Assembly: GCF_014649775.1 (NCBI RefSeq)
Contig: NZ_BMTR01000011.1
Span: forward strand, 272,616 to 336,615
Direction of reading: 5' to 3'
DNA: 64,000 bases
Source: Streptomyces longisporoflavus
GTDB lineage: Bacteria; Actinomycetota; Actinomycetes; Streptomycetales; Streptomycetaceae
Below are positions 17,199-25,592 of the stretch, piece by piece. Under the pieces are notes generated by a model, which searched no databases, was not told the DNA's origin, and saw nothing but the letters and a program-made list of their open reading frames with translations. Numbering within the stretch: position 1 is the first letter of the stretch; every line of letters begins with the position of its first letter. Made by a program: the position numbers and the translations under genes.

Positions 17199-18014
17199 CT
17201 ACACCGAAGCCGGCGTGGCCTCCGGCGCCGGCGCCTCCGCGGCGGCCGCGCGGCGGTCCTTCAGCTCCCTGCGCACCAGGACCACCCAGCCGATGGGGAC
17301 ACCCGTGCAGAACAGCCACCACTGGACGGCGTACGCCATGTGCGGGCCGATGTCGCCGTGCTCGGGCTCGCCGATCAGCTGGGGGGAGTCCCCGGCGGGC
17401 TCCGGCGAGGTCAGCTCGACGTAGCCGCCGAGAACCTCCTTGCCGAGGCTGTGCGCCTGCTGCCCGCTGCTGATCAGCATGATCTGACGGTCCGGCAGTC
17501 CCCGGACGTCCTTGATGCCGCTCTGCGCGGACGTCTCGTCGGCCATCAGACGGCCGGTGACGGTGATCTTGCCCTTGGGCGGCGCGGGAACCTTCGGGAA
17601 CTCGGTCTGCGGTCCGTTCGCCGGGATCCAGCCCCGGTTGACGAGCAGGACCTTGCCGTTGTCGAGGACGAACGGGGTCAGGACGTGGAAGCCGATCTCC
17701 TCGTCGGAGTTCGTGCGGCGCCGCACGACGACCTCGTCCTTGGTGTCGTACGTGCCGTGCGCGCTCACCCTGCGGTAGCGCTCGGAGTCCGCCACGGAGT
17801 GGCCGGGCGAGGTCAGCCGCTCGGCCGGGACCGGATCAGCGTCCAGCGCCTTCGAGATCTCCGCGTTCTGCGCCACGCGGTGCTCGTGGCGGTGCAACTG
17901 CCAGAAGCCCAGCTCGATCATCGTGGGGATGAGAACGAGGCCGATGAGGGTAAGGATCACCCACTGCCGGGTCAACAGGAAGCGGTACACCCCATGACGG
18001 TACAACTCGGCCAT
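17199..18014 (-). CDS. SURF1-like cytochrome oxidase assembly protein
   Basis: SURF1 family protein of about 271 residues: TM helix near the N-terminus (QWVILTLIGLVLIPTMIELG), conserved GFWQLHRHEHR right after it, extracytoplasmic domain with FVLDNGKVLLVNRGWIPA, and a second TM near the end (YAVQWWLFCTGVPIGWVVLV). Helps haem a insertion in the aa3 oxidase. The C-terminal tail is Ala/Glu/Pro-rich and cytoplasmic. An ATG three codons upstream (18023) is equally possible. No other cytochrome oxidase gene is in the window. Confidence 0.92.
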   Translation of the reverse strand: MAELYRHGVYRFLLTRQWVILTLIGLVLIPTMIELGFWQLHRHEHRVAQNAEISKALDADPVPAERLTSPGHSVADSERYRRVSAHGTYDTKDEVVVRRRTNSDEEIGFHVLTPFVLDNGKVLLVNRGWIPANGPQTEFPKVPAPPKGKITVTGRLMADETSAQSGIKDVRGLPDRQIMLISSGQQAHSLGKEVLGGYVELTSPEPAGDSPQLIGEPEHGDIGPHMAYAVQWWLFCTGVPIGWVVLVRRELKDRRAAAAEAPAPEATPASV

Positions 18015-18074
18015 GGGGTGCACAGGAGTGGGGTGCTTCGGGCGGTGGTCAGGGGCCGTGCGCCGGAGTCCGGG

Positions 18075-18308
18075 TCACACCCTGTCGACGATGCCCACCT
18101 GCCCCTCCGCGCGCGAGCAGTGCGCACCGCAGTACCACTTCCCCTCCACCTCCACGCCCTGTCCGATGATCCGGCACCGGCAGTGCTCACAGATGGGCGC
18201 CATCCGGTGAATGGCGCAGGAGAAGCAGTCGAAGACGTGCACGGCGCCTTGCGCGTGCACCTCGAAGGACATGCCGTAGTCGTTTCCGCAGACCTCGCAA
18301 CGTGCCAT
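18075..18308 (-). CDS. Small Cys-rich zinc-binding-type protein
   Basis: A 77-residue protein with four Cys pairs or near-pairs: CEVCGNDYG at the N-terminus, FDCFSCAIH, ICEHCRCRI and WYCGAHCS. The pattern is that of a small treble-clef or LIM-like zinc protein; in Streptomyces such proteins are sometimes called prokaryotic metallothionein. ATG 18308 chosen because the protein begins right at the first CxxC. Its role is unknown. Transcribed in the same direction as SURF1 and the exonuclease. Confidence 0.8.
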   Translation of the reverse strand: MARCEVCGNDYGMSFEVHAQGAVHVFDCFSCAIHRMAPICEHCRCRIIGQGVEVEGKWYCGAHCSRAEGQVGIVDRV

Positions 18309-18398
18309 GCGCCACAGGGTGGGACGCGAGGCGCCCGCATGCGAGCAAGCAGGCGGTAGCCGGGCCGACAATCACCCGTCTGACGCCCGCCGGGCGGC

Positions 18399-19403
18399 TC
18401 AGCCCTCCGCCGCCGGAGCGACGTCCTGGAGAAGCTGGCCGAACGCGGCCTCGTCTATGACGGGCGTGCCGAAGGAGCGCGCCTTCACGGTCTTGGAGGT
18501 GCCCGAATCCGGGTCGTTCGTGACGAGCAGGCTGGTCAGCCGGGACAGGCTGGTCGCGATGTGCAGACCGGCCTCGACCGCCCGGTCCTCCAGGAGCTCG
18601 CGCTCGACGGAGGTGTCGCCGGAGAACGCGACACGCATGCCCTGTTGGAGTGGTTTGCCCGGTTCGTACCGACCCGGGTTGGGGTACGGGCAGGCGGGCC
18701 GCTTGCGCGAGGGGCGCCAACTTCCCGGACCGGACGACGAGTACGACGAGTACGAGGAGCCCGGCCCGGGCTGGCGGACGATCCGGGGCGCGCCGTCGGA
18801 CCACTCGGTGAGCGGGAGGCACTCCAGGAGCGGCAGCCGCACCCCGCCGCCGGCCGCGGCCTTGAGGCTGGGGCGGAACGCCTCGGCGAGCACGCGCGCG
18901 TCGTCGAGGGCGTTGTGCGCCTGGCGCTGCTCGACGCCGAAGTGCGCGGCGAGCGACTCCAGCTTGTGGTTGGGCAGCGGGAGCCGCAGCTCCTTGGAGA
19001 GCGCGATGGTGCACAGGCGCTGGCGCACGGGCGCGGTGAGCTCCGCGCGTGCGTACTCCCTGGCGATCATCGACCAGTCGAATACGGCGTTGTGGGCGAC
19101 CAGGACGCGGTCGGCGAGACGCGCGGCGAACTCGTCGGCGATGTCCTTGAAGAGGGGCGCGTCCGCGAGGAGCTCGGTGGTGAGGCCGTGGATCCATACG
19201 GGGCCGGGATCGCGCTGGGGGTTGACCAGCGTGTACCAGTGGTCCTCCACCTCGCCCCGGGCGTCCAGGCGGTAGACGGCAGCCGACACTATGCGGTCGT
19301 CGCGGGCGAGGCCCGTGGTCTCGACGTCGACGACCGCGTACCCCGTTGGGTACGCGGCCGGCCAGGTGGCTGCGGACGCTGCGGTCGTCTGGTCTTCGAG
19401 CAT
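18399..19403 (-). CDS. DEDDh 3'-5' exonuclease with C-terminal BRCT domain
   Basis: DnaQ-like exonuclease of 334 residues. Exo motifs: VVDVETTGL (ExoI, Asp and Glu), LVAHNAVFDWSMI (ExoII) and HNALDDARVLA (ExoIII, His and Asp). After a flexible Ser/Tyr/Pro-rich linker (about residues 205-250) a BRCT-like domain follows (MRVAFSGDTSVERELLEDRA to about 325). Similar to the epsilon-like proteins with BRCT that occur widely in Streptomyces. Possibly a proofreading or DNA-repair nuclease. Confidence 0.92.
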   Translation of the reverse strand: MLEDQTTAASAATWPAAYPTGYAVVDVETTGLARDDRIVSAAVYRLDARGEVEDHWYTLVNPQRDPGPVWIHGLTTELLADAPLFKDIADEFAARLADRVLVAHNAVFDWSMIAREYARAELTAPVRQRLCTIALSKELRLPLPNHKLESLAAHFGVEQRQAHNALDDARVLAEAFRPSLKAAAGGGVRLPLLECLPLTEWSDGAPRIVRQPGPGSSYSSYSSSGPGSWRPSRKRPACPYPNPGRYEPGKPLQQGMRVAFSGDTSVERELLEDRAVEAGLHIATSLSRLTSLLVTNDPDSGTSKTVKARSFGTPVIDEAAFGQLLQDVAPAAEG

Positions 19404-19463
19404 GGTCCATGAGGATACGGGCCGCGACTGACAGTCAGCTCCCCGGTCCTGTGCGCGGGTCGG

Positions 19464-20147
19464 TCACTTGGCCGGTTCGGTCGCCGGAGGCGGGGGCCCC
19501 GGGGTGAGAAGTCCGGACACCAGTGCGGTCACCGACACGGTGAACAGTGTCTCGGGGTCGGCGGGCCGGGCGAGGGCGCGGGCGAGTGCCGGATCCTGCT
19601 CGGCCGTCTGCCCGCCCCACAGCTCCTCCTCGCCGGGCCGCTGTACGGGCGCGCGTTCGCGGTACCGCTCGACCAGGAGGTGGCCGACGACGTGGACCTG
19701 TACGGCGCGTACGGCGTCGGCGGCGCGGGTGCCGCGCAGGCCCGCCGCGTGCACCTCGTGGACGAGGACCTGCTGGGCGGGCAGGAACATCCGCTCGGTG
19801 AGGCCGCGTTCGTGCACCATCGCGACGAGGTGCGGGTGGCCGCGCAGCTGCCGGCGCAGGGCGCGCGCCACGGAGACGATGCGTCGCTCGGGGGTGCGGC
19901 CGGCGGGCCGGATGGCGCCGAGGTCGGCCAGGGTGCGCTCTACGAGGGCGTCGAGGAGCGACTCGCGGTTGCCGACGTGCCAGTAGATCGAGGTGACGGC
20001 GGTGCCGAGTTCGGCGGCGAGCCTGCGCATCGTCAGGGCCCCGGGGCCGTGCTGCTTCACGAGGGCCGTGGCGGCGGCGAGGACCTGCTCCCGGTCGAGA
20101 TGCCCGCGTTCCCGGTCCGGATGCGTACGCGTCTCTTCACTCTTCAC
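19464..20147 (-). CDS. TetR family repressor, divergent from the decarboxylase-amidohydrolase operon
   Basis: A 227-residue TetR-type regulator. The DNA-binding domain spans residues about 18-65: REQVLAAATALVKQHGPGAL, then MRRLAAELGTAVTSIYWHVG with the recognition helix, then NRESLLDALVERTL. The C-terminal domain (ligand binding) contains HPHLVAMVHERGLTERMF and ends in a Pro-rich tail. GTG 20147 is preferred though its ribosome binding site is close. A 15-bp palindrome sits nine bases upstream and should be its operator, controlling itself and the four-gene operon on the other side. Confidence 0.9.
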   Translation of the reverse strand: MKSEETRTHPDRERGHLDREQVLAAATALVKQHGPGALTMRRLAAELGTAVTSIYWHVGNRESLLDALVERTLADLGAIRPAGRTPERRIVSVARALRRQLRGHPHLVAMVHERGLTERMFLPAQQVLVHEVHAAGLRGTRAADAVRAVQVHVVGHLLVERYRERAPVQRPGEEELWGGQTAEQDPALARALARPADPETLFTVSVTALVSGLLTPGPPPPATEPAK

Positions 20148-20156
20148 GACTCCTGT

Positions 20157-20171
20157 TGTAACTGTGTTACA
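20157..20171. promoter_or_regulatory. Palindromic TetR operator
   Basis: TGTAACTGTGTTACA: six-base arms TGTAAC and GTTACA around TGT, perfectly symmetric and AT-rich relative to the surroundings. It lies between the divergent TetR gene (nine bases from its start) and the decarboxylase gene (58 bases from its start), where it can block both promoters. Confidence 0.8.
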
Positions 20172-20229
20172 GAACCGCCCGCAAGACCTCTTGTAGTCCT
20201 GTCGGAGTCCTGACGAAGGGTGGTACGGC

Positions 20230-21027
20230 ATGGCACGCGTACGGTATGGAGCGCGCACCGAGGCGGAGATCGCCGCGGCGCGCGCCGCGAGTTCGAAGCT
20301 GCCCGACATCTGGTCCACCGGTGTGGTGGCCGTCTGGGAGAGCGACCCGGATGCGGTGGCGGCCGTCCTGCCACCTCCGCTGAAGCCCGGCAGCCGGCCG
20401 CTGGTGCGGGCCAACATCAGCAAGGTCGACCTGCCCGGCTATCCGCTCGGCGCGGGTTCGGTGGCCGTCGCCGCCGAGCACCAGGGGGTGCGGGGCTGGT
20501 ATCCCCTTGTCATGCCGATGACCCACGAGCGGGCGCTGATCGGCGGGCGCGAGGTCTTCGGGGAGCCGAAGAAGCTGGGCGAGGTCGAGGTGGAGCGCGA
20601 CGGCCTGGTCGTCCGGGCCTGGCTGGCCCGGCACGGCATCGCCTTCGTGGAGGTGCGCGGCGCCGTCAACGGAGCCCTGCCGATTCCGGAGCCGGTCCGG
20701 AAGACGGACTTCTACTTCAAGTTCCTGCCCGCGGTGGACGGTTCGGGCTTCGACGCGGATCCGGTGCTCGTGCACTGCGTGCGCAACGAGAAGGTGCGCA
20801 AGCTGGAGGGCATCACCGGGGACGTCGTGCTGCGCGAGTCGATGTACGACCCCGTCGCCGACCTCCCCGTACACGCGGTCGTCGAGATCACCGTCGGCGA
20901 GAAGACCACCGACCAGCGGGGCCGGGTGGCCGAGCGCGTCAGCGCGCAGGCGCTCCTGCCGTACATCCACCAGCGCTACGACGACCCGCAGCAGATCCTC
21001 GACGGGCCGCCCGAGGGGAGCGTCTGA
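20230..21027 (+). CDS. Acetoacetate decarboxylase family protein
   Basis: A 265-residue protein of the ADC superfamily. The Schiff-base lysine region is recognisable as GREVFGEPKKLGEV (around residues 107-120; in clostridial ADC the reactive Lys lies in EPKK). Upstream PPPLKPG and YPLVMPMTHERALIGG also match the family. Members include true decarboxylases and aldolase-dehydratases that use the same lysine, so the reaction may be decarboxylation of a beta-keto acid or a retro-aldol step. First gene of the TetR-controlled operon; a GAAGGGTGG precedes its ATG. One base separates it from the next gene. Confidence 0.9.
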   Translation: MARVRYGARTEAEIAAARAASSKLPDIWSTGVVAVWESDPDAVAAVLPPPLKPGSRPLVRANISKVDLPGYPLGAGSVAVAAEHQGVRGWYPLVMPMTHERALIGGREVFGEPKKLGEVEVERDGLVVRAWLARHGIAFVEVRGAVNGALPIPEPVRKTDFYFKFLPAVDGSGFDADPVLVHCVRNEKVRKLEGITGDVVLRESMYDPVADLPVHAVVEITVGEKTTDQRGRVAERVSAQALLPYIHQRYDDPQQILDGPPEGSV

Positions 21028-21028
21028 G

Positions 21029-21913
21029 ATGGAGTTGCGGGAAGGGCAGGTCGCCGTCGTCACGGGCGCGGCGAGCGGAATCGGCCTCGCGATGGCGCGG
21101 CGGTTCGCGGCGGACGGCCTGAAGGTGGTCCTCGCGGACGTCGAAGAGGGCGCCCTGGAGAAGGCGGCGGCCGGGCTGCGCGAGGACGGGGCGAGCGTGC
21201 ACGCGCGCGTGGTCGACGTCGGCTCGCGCGAGCAGGTCTTCGCCCTCGCCGAAGCGGCGTACGAGAAGTTCGGCGCCGTCCATGTGCTGTGCAACAACGC
21301 GGGTGTCGGCTCCGGCGCAGAGGGCCGCATGTGGGAGCACGAGCCGAACGACTGGAAGTGGGCGTTCGAGGTCAATGTGTGGGGCGTCTTCCACGGCATC
21401 CAGGCGTTCGTGCCCCGGATGATCGAGGGCGGCGAGCCCGGCCATGTCGTCAACACGTCCTCCGGCGACGGCGGCATCGCACCGCTGCCGACGGCGTCCG
21501 TGTACGCGGTCACCAAGGCGGCCGTCGTGACGATGACGGAGTCCCTGTACGCGCATCTGAAGGCGGAGCACGCGCGCGTGGGCGCCTCCGTGCTCTTCCC
21601 GGGGCCGCACATGCTGCGCACGGGCCTGTGGGAGTCGCACCGCAACCGCCCCGACCGCTATGCCAAGTCCCGCCCCCGCAAGACCCCTTACCGCAGCCTC
21701 GACCAGTGGGAAGCCGCGATGAAGGACGCGGGCCGCGAGGTGGAGTTCACGCCCGTCGAGCAGGTGGCGGACTTCGTGGCGGAGGGGATAGCGGCCGACC
21801 GCTTCTGGCTGCTCCCGGAGAGCGAGCACAGCGACCGGCAGATCAAGGCCAGGTCGCGGTCGATGCTGGACCGCGCGGACCCGGCGTATCTGGAGAGCTT
21901 CATTCTGGACTGA
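21029..21913 (+). CDS. SDR family NAD(P)-dependent oxidoreductase
   Basis: A 294-residue classical SDR: cofactor loop TGAASGIGLAMA (about residues 13-24), Asp at the end of strand 2 (LADVEEG) suggesting NAD(H) preference, CNNAGVG, the catalytic Ser in NTSSGDG, and YAVTK. A C-terminal extension of about 60 residues (RPDRYAKSRPRKTPYRSLDQW onward in part) distinguishes it from FabG. In this operon it probably oxidises or reduces an alcohol/ketone intermediate that feeds the decarboxylase or the amidohydrolases. Confidence 0.92.
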   Translation: MELREGQVAVVTGAASGIGLAMARRFAADGLKVVLADVEEGALEKAAAGLREDGASVHARVVDVGSREQVFALAEAAYEKFGAVHVLCNNAGVGSGAEGRMWEHEPNDWKWAFEVNVWGVFHGIQAFVPRMIEGGEPGHVVNTSSGDGGIAPLPTASVYAVTKAAVVTMTESLYAHLKAEHARVGASVLFPGPHMLRTGLWESHRNRPDRYAKSRPRKTPYRSLDQWEAAMKDAGREVEFTPVEQVADFVAEGIAADRFWLLPESEHSDRQIKARSRSMLDRADPAYLESFILD

Positions 21914-21923
21914 AGGGCACGTG

Positions 21924-23216
21924 ATGACCGACCAGGATCCCTACCTGATCATCTCCTCCGACTGCCACGCCGGGCTCCCCACCGAGGAGTACCGGCCCTA
22001 TCTCGACAGCCGCTTCCACCGGGACTTCGACCAGTTCCTGGGGGAGCGCGACGCCCGCCGCGAGGAGGCGACGCGGCTCGGTATCCGCAACGACGCGTTC
22101 GCCGCCAAGTGGTTCGAGGACAACGAGGAGGGCCTGCGCGGCGGCTGGGAGACCGCGCAGCGCCTCAAGGAGCTCGACGGCGACGGGGTGGCCGCCGAGG
22201 TCGTCTTCCCCGACGCGGACGCCGTCGACAGCCAGACGGCGGCGCCCTTCGGGGTGGGCCTCGGGCTCTCCGGTGACCAGGACCCGGAGCTCGGCATGGC
22301 GGGCGCGCAGGCGCACAACCGCTGGCTGGCCGAGTTCGTGTCCGAGCACCCCGAACGGCACTGCGGGGTCGCGCTGTTGCCCGTCACGGGCGAGGTCGAC
22401 CGGGTCGTCGCCGAGGTCCACCGGGCCAAGGAGTCCGGGCTCGGCGCGCTGATGATCCCCTCCATGTGGGTCGACAAGGCGCCCTACCACGACCGGCGTT
22501 ACGACCCCGTGTGGGCGGCGGCGGCCGAGTGCGCGATGCCGGTGATGACCCACTCCGGGGCGGCGCCCCGCCATGAGTACGGCGACCATCTGGGGATCTA
22601 CGTCTCCGAAGTGACCTGGTGGCCCGCGCGGCCGCTGTGGTTCATGCTCTGGTCGGGCGTCTTCGAGCGTCATCCGGGGCTGAAGTTCGGCGTCGCGGAG
22701 TCCGGTTGCTGGTGGCTGCCGAATCTCCTGTGGTTCATGGACCGCCTCTACCTGGGCGCGCACGGCGGCAAGAAGCTCTCCCCGTTCGCCGAGCTCAAGC
22801 GGCCCCCGCACGAGTACCTGGACCGGCAGATCTTCGTCTGCGCCACCAACACCAAGCGCCGCGAACTCGCCCAGCGCTACGAGATCGGCGTCGACAACAT
22901 CCTCTGGGGCAGCGACTTCCCGCACCCCGAAGGCACCTGGCCCGACACGCGCGCGTGGCTGAAGAAAACCTTCCACGACATCCCGGTGGGGGAGACCCGC
23001 CGGATGCTGGGTCTCGCGGCGGCCGACGTCTTCGGCTTCGACACCGCGAAGCTGGTGCCGCTGGCCCGCCGTATCGGCCCCACGCCCGCCGACCTCGGGC
23101 AGGAGGCCGACGCCGCGGGCCAGGCGGCCGTAGAGGCGTCCTGGGCGCGCTCGCGCGAGGTCGGACGCCACTGGCTGACCGACCACGACTTCCCGGTACT
23201 GGGGGCACAGACATGA
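21924..23216 (+). CDS. Amidohydrolase-2 family protein, copy 1
   Basis: A 430-residue TIM-barrel protein related to ACMSD and gamma-resorcylate decarboxylase type metal-dependent decarboxylases/hydrolases. The first metal motif is SSDCHAG (DxH in place of HxH), then MTHSGAAPRHE with the His of strand 5, and WGSDFPHPEGTWP near the end with the last Asp. ATG 21924 follows GAAGGG; the GTG at 21921 is one codon earlier. The next gene begins inside its stop (ATGA). It is about a third longer than ACMSD, in line with the actinobacterial subgroup. Confidence 0.88.
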   Translation: MTDQDPYLIISSDCHAGLPTEEYRPYLDSRFHRDFDQFLGERDARREEATRLGIRNDAFAAKWFEDNEEGLRGGWETAQRLKELDGDGVAAEVVFPDADAVDSQTAAPFGVGLGLSGDQDPELGMAGAQAHNRWLAEFVSEHPERHCGVALLPVTGEVDRVVAEVHRAKESGLGALMIPSMWVDKAPYHDRRYDPVWAAAAECAMPVMTHSGAAPRHEYGDHLGIYVSEVTWWPARPLWFMLWSGVFERHPGLKFGVAESGCWWLPNLLWFMDRLYLGAHGGKKLSPFAELKRPPHEYLDRQIFVCATNTKRRELAQRYEIGVDNILWGSDFPHPEGTWPDTRAWLKKTFHDIPVGETRRMLGLAAADVFGFDTAKLVPLARRIGPTPADLGQEADAAGQAAVEASWARSREVGRHWLTDHDFPVLGAQT

Positions 23217-24517
23217 CCGAAGACATGACAGAGGGCGCGGCAGAGGAGCCCGGCACGGCAGAGGGCGCGGCAGAGGGCACGGCAGAGGAGCGCTACACCG
23301 TCATCTCCGCGGACTGCCACGCGGGCGCCGATCTCCTCGACTACAAGCCCTACTTGGCCTCCGCCCACCACGACGCGTTCGACGCGTGGGCGGCCACCTA
23401 CGTCAATCCGTACGAGGACCTGCTCGCCGACACCGCCGACCGCAATTGGAACTCGGACCGCCGATTGGCCGATCTGGAGCGGGACGGCATCGTCGGCGAG
23501 GTCGTCTTCCCGAACACCATCCCGCCCTTCTTCCCGAGCGCCTCCCTGATGGCACCGGCGCCGACGCGTGCGGAGTTCGAGCAGCGCTGGGCGGGCCTGC
23601 GCGCCCACAACCGCTGGCTCGCCGACTTCTGCGCGGCGGCTCCGGGGCGCAGGGCGGGCGTCTTCCAGATCCTCCTGAACGACGTGGACGAGGCCGTCAA
23701 GGAGATCCACCGGGCCGCCGACGCGGGCCTGAACGGCGGCCTTCTGCTGCCCGGCACACCGCCGGGCAGCGGACTCGCTGAGCTCTACTCGGCCACGTAC
23801 GACCCGATCTGGGCGGCCTGCGCCGAGCGCGGCGTACCGGTCAACCACCATGCGGGATCGGCCTCGCCGCCGCTCGGGGAGGAACCGGCCGCGCGGGCCG
23901 TCTTCATGGTGGAGACGACGTGGTTCTCGCACCGGGCCCTGTGGCACCTGGTGTTCGGCGGCGCCTTCCGCCGCCACCCCGAGCTGCGGCTCGTGCTCAC
24001 GGAGCAGGGCTCGGGCTGGATCCCCGGCGTGCTCGACATGCTGGACTACTACCACGGGCGGCTTGTCGCGGCGGCCTCGAAGACGGGGGCGGGCGGTACG
24101 GCGGAGTCGAAGTTCGGTGCGGGGCTCGCCGACGCGATGGGCAAGGGTCCCTCCGAGGTCTGGCGCGACAACTGCTTCGTCGGCGCGAGTTTCATGCGCC
24201 CGCACGAGGCGCGGATGAGGGACCGGATCGGCATCGACAAGATCATGTGGGGCAGCGACTACCCGCACGACGAAGGCACGCACCCGTACTCGCGCGAAGG
24301 ACTCCGCATCGCCTACGCGGGCCTCCCGAAGGACGAGATCGCGGCCATGGTCGGCGGCAACGCGGCCCGTGTCTACGGCTTCGACCTGGAGCGGCTCGGG
24401 GAGGTCGCCGCGCGCGTGGGACCGACGGTCCGGGAGCTGGAGGAGCCCCTCAAGGAGACCCCGGCCGGCGCGACGAGCCCGGTGTTCGCTCCCGGAGGGT
24501 CGGCGCGCGTCTGGTGA
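23213..24517 (+). CDS. Amidohydrolase-2 family protein, copy 2
   Basis: A 434-residue paralogue of the preceding gene. An acidic Glu/Ala/Thr-rich N-terminal extension (residues 4-26) precedes the barrel. Motifs run parallel to copy 1: SADCHAG, VNHHAGSASPP, and WGSDYPHDEGTHPYS. Tandem, translationally coupled paralogues suggest a heteromeric enzyme or two successive steps on related substrates. A strong hairpin follows 26 bases after the stop, closing the operon. Confidence 0.88.
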   Translation: MTEDMTEGAAEEPGTAEGAAEGTAEERYTVISADCHAGADLLDYKPYLASAHHDAFDAWAATYVNPYEDLLADTADRNWNSDRRLADLERDGIVGEVVFPNTIPPFFPSASLMAPAPTRAEFEQRWAGLRAHNRWLADFCAAAPGRRAGVFQILLNDVDEAVKEIHRAADAGLNGGLLLPGTPPGSGLAELYSATYDPIWAACAERGVPVNHHAGSASPPLGEEPAARAVFMVETTWFSHRALWHLVFGGAFRRHPELRLVLTEQGSGWIPGVLDMLDYYHGRLVAAASKTGAGGTAESKFGAGLADAMGKGPSEVWRDNCFVGASFMRPHEARMRDRIGIDKIMWGSDYPHDEGTHPYSREGLRIAYAGLPKDEIAAMVGGNAARVYGFDLERLGEVAARVGPTVRELEEPLKETPAGATSPVFAPGGSARVW

Positions 24518-24542
24518 AGTCGCGCGCGGCGCCGAACCGCAT

Positions 24543-24571
24543 GGCGATCTCCGCTTTTGGCGGAGATCGCC
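24543..24571 (+). terminator. Terminator closing the amidohydrolase operon
   Basis: A perfect 12-bp stem (24543-24554 / 24560-24571) with loop TTTTG. Confidence 0.8.
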
Positions 24572-24584
24572 AACATCCGCTTCT

Positions 24585-24597
24585 TTACCACCGGTAA
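24585..24597. promoter_or_regulatory. Short palindrome upstream of the sterol desaturase gene
   Basis: TTACC-ACC-GGTAA, with a further CGGTAA half site at 24605-24610. AT-rich for this genome and 57 bases ahead of the start codon, so a candidate operator or part of the promoter. No regulator gene is adjacent. Confidence 0.35.
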
Positions 24598-24653
24598 TAC
24601 TTGTCGGTAACTACGTCTAGCGGCGGCCGACGACGGGCCCTTACGGTGCACGC

Positions 24654-25592
24654 ATGCCGCCGAACCTGCCCGATGTCGTGCTGTGGTCCATACCTGCATT
24701 CGTGCTGCTCACCGTCGTGGAGATCGTGAGCGTGCGGATCCATCCTGCCGCCGACGGGGCCGAAGCCGGGTACGAGGCGAAGGACGCCGCCACCTCCATC
24801 ACCATGGGGCTCGGCAGTCTCGTCTTCGACCTCCTGTGGAAGATCCCCATCGTCGCGATCTACACGGCGGTCTACGCGCTGACGCCGCTGCACATCCCCG
24901 TCCTGTGGTGGACGATCCCGCTGATGCTGCTCGCGCAGGACTTCTTCTACTACTGGTCGCACCGCGGGCACCACGTCATCCGCATCCTGTGGGCCTGCCA
25001 CGTCGTGCATCACTCCAGCCGCAAGTTCAACCTCACGACGGCGCTGCGCCAGCCCTGGACGAGCCTGACCGTCTGGCCGTTCTACGTCCCGCTGATCGCA
25101 CTCGGCGTGCATCCCGCGGCGCTCGCGTTCTGCTCGTCGGCGAACCTCGTCTACCAGTTCTGGATCCACACCGAGCGCATCGGCAAGCTGCCGCGCCCCT
25201 TCGAGTTCGTCTTCAACACCCCCTCACACCACCGCGTCCACCACGCGTCGCAGGGCGGCTACCTGGACCGGAACTTCGGCGGCATCCTGATCATCTGGGA
25301 CCGCGTGTTCGGCTCCTGGGTGGCGGAGACGGACCGCCCGGTCTACGGCCTCACGAAGAACATCACCACGTACAACCCGCTGCGGGTGGCCACACACGAG
25401 TACGTGGCGATCGCCAAGGACATCAGGCGGGCGACGACTTGGCGCGAACGGGGCGGGCGGCTGTTCCGCGGCCCGGGCTGGCAACCGCAGGCACCCGCGG
25501 CACCACAACCGGCACCACAACCGGCACCACAACCGGCACCGGAGCCGGCGACGGAGCACACACCGGAGCCGGCGACGGAGAGCGCGGCGTGA
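24654..25592 (+). CDS. Sterol desaturase/fatty acid hydroxylase superfamily protein
   Basis: Integral membrane di-iron enzyme of 312 residues. The histidine boxes are all present: HRGHH (about residues 103-107), HVVHHSSR (about 117-124) and HRVHHAS (about 197-203). Four to five TM helices surround them. Hydroxylates or desaturates a lipid substrate. The C-terminal tail is a repeat of Pro-Ala-Pro-Gln coded by a 12-base tandem repeat near 25495-25540. Its stop overlaps the next start (GTGA), so it is coupled to the lysoplasmalogenase. Confidence 0.92.
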   Translation: MPPNLPDVVLWSIPAFVLLTVVEIVSVRIHPAADGAEAGYEAKDAATSITMGLGSLVFDLLWKIPIVAIYTAVYALTPLHIPVLWWTIPLMLLAQDFFYYWSHRGHHVIRILWACHVVHHSSRKFNLTTALRQPWTSLTVWPFYVPLIALGVHPAALAFCSSANLVYQFWIHTERIGKLPRPFEFVFNTPSHHRVHHASQGGYLDRNFGGILIIWDRVFGSWVAETDRPVYGLTKNITTYNPLRVATHEYVAIAKDIRRATTWRERGGRLFRGPGWQPQAPAAPQPAPQPAPQPAPEPATEHTPEPATESAA

